From Ganoderma boninense (taxonomy: Eukaryota; Basidiomycota; Agaricomycetes; Polyporales; Polyporaceae): DNA of 64,000 bases. The DNA is taken from contig CM035313.1 in NCBI GenBank assembly GCA_002900995.3, positions 3,286,001-3,350,000 on the forward strand. The letters are read 5' to 3'. Shown in pieces: positions 63,149 to 64,000 of the stretch (position 1 is the stretch's first letter; each line of letters starts with the position of its first letter). The notes beneath the pieces are model-generated. The model searched no databases. It worked only from the letters and a program-made list of their open reading frames with translations, and was not told the origin of the DNA. Position numbers and translations under genes: made by a program.

Positions 63149-64000
63149 GTGCTTTTTTGACTCCTGCACTGCAGTTGGGGAGGTTATCGTTGATTTGATC
63201 GTCATTGTAACTGTTGTTCTTATAGCACCTGCTTTTCGCCACCAAAACACTTACGTAGGAATGTCATTCTTACCATCATCATGATGCATACGACAATGAC
63301 TCCATGCTATCCATCTTATATGTGTGCCAATATTGATTCCAGATTCTGCTTGGCATATGTATGTGGGGTCCCGCAATGGGGGGGGGGAAATCCAATTACG
63401 GTGCTTTGCATATCAAACTGCGGTCGTTCCGCGAGTGGAGCCTGTTTGCTCGTATTCGTGCCGCCGACGGCTAACGGCTGCGAGAGGGGAACGCCTGACG
63501 GGCATCCTGTGTAAACTAAGTGTATTCCTCACTTCATGTCCTCGGGTTCAGGTTACACTAGTGTAACTCACTACTCTTCATTCCGTAGCATCCGAGAGCA
63601 AACTGGGCTGAAGAACGTTTGCTGGCTACGGTGGATGAGCATCGAAGAGGCAGGCAGGCGCTGGCCTACGGCGTTGCGCATATGCAAACAGAGGCAAACA
63701 GGCTTGACGCGGAAACGTCGACTGCAGTTTGATATGCAAAGCACTGTATAATATATGTTCGCCTCCGAGGCGGCATATAGCGCATCTCTTTACGTCCGAG
63801 ACGGCAAACCTTTACTTGCGGCGATTGTCAGCAACCTGGACACTGCTTGGACATGCAGCCAGACAGTCCAAACGCCCGTGTGTGTGCATCAGCGTGCGTA
63901 AGATAATGCTGCTTGTGTTACGGCCAGTCTGAAGAGTTGTCCGTTGATTGTATTCTTGTCCAGGGACTCATTTTTTGAAAGCAATGTCCGCATAGAACTT
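63149..64000. other. RPS2 3' flank, no gene seen
   Basis: Short frames only. A run of 9 G's occurs near 63,379-63,387. No RNA gene was recognised. Confidence 0.5.

Overview
The window reads as nuclear DNA of a filamentous basidiomycete, most likely an Agaricomycete and plausibly a wood-decay polypore. The evidence is GC-rich coding sequence, genes cut by many 50-70 nt GT-AG introns, a polyporopepsin-like aspartic protease, a basidiomycete-type P450 pair, a Zn2Cys6 regulator with a fungal_trans domain, and a small cysteine-rich secreted protein of a type common in mushrooms. The species assignment is inference. All exon models below were built by hand from splice motifs and reading-frame closure, without transcripts or searches.

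Layout. Positions 1-6,000 look decayed: a frame-broken gene (about 1,941-2,592), an amino-terminal fragment of an ABC-transporter-like protein (3,429-4,169, minus) and a mitochondrial carrier without its first transmembrane repeat signature (4,759-6,019, minus). A very young non-autonomous LTR retroelement occupies 7,636-9,814 (identical 204-bp LTRs, 5-bp target duplication). A His-tract protein with an NFKBIL1-like C-terminus follows (11,575-12,600, minus). At 15,254-15,918 lies a 665-bp TIR element flanked by TA dinucleotides. Then come an O-methyltransferase (16,630-18,908, minus), a four-unit polyubiquitin gene (19,968-21,103, minus), and a convergent pair of paralogous cytochromes P450 (24,383-26,691 plus; 29,426-31,665 minus) that bracket a single-pass membrane protein gene.

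The middle holds two conserved cellular genes on the plus strand: UPF2 (nonsense-mediated decay, 32,782-36,951) and an ATRIP/Rad26-like checkpoint gene (38,298-42,270). A 0.24-kb inverted duplication separates them. Next is a tandem pair of FAD-dependent monooxygenases (43,504-45,040 and 46,397-47,956), then the secreted aspartic protease (48,527-49,990, minus), a gene-poor stretch, the small secreted protein (54,032-54,371), a 14-exon Zn2Cys6 regulator (54,998-59,488, minus), a disordered hypothetical protein (59,874-61,208, minus) and RPS2/uS5 (62,213-63,148).

How the genes work together: the oxidative enzymes (O-methyltransferase, two P450s, two FAD monooxygenases) suggest accessory or secondary metabolism, but core genes are interspersed and no backbone synthase is seen, so a true biosynthetic cluster is not established. 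Six accessory genes carry a TATA-like box about 95-125 nt upstream of the ATG, and none was found at that position for the housekeeping genes. The most unusual structures are a 6-nt micro-exon inside the zinc cluster of the regulator, a GC-AG intron and a 12-nt micro-exon shared by both P450 paralogs, the two transposable elements, and the inverted duplication in front of the ATRIP-like gene.
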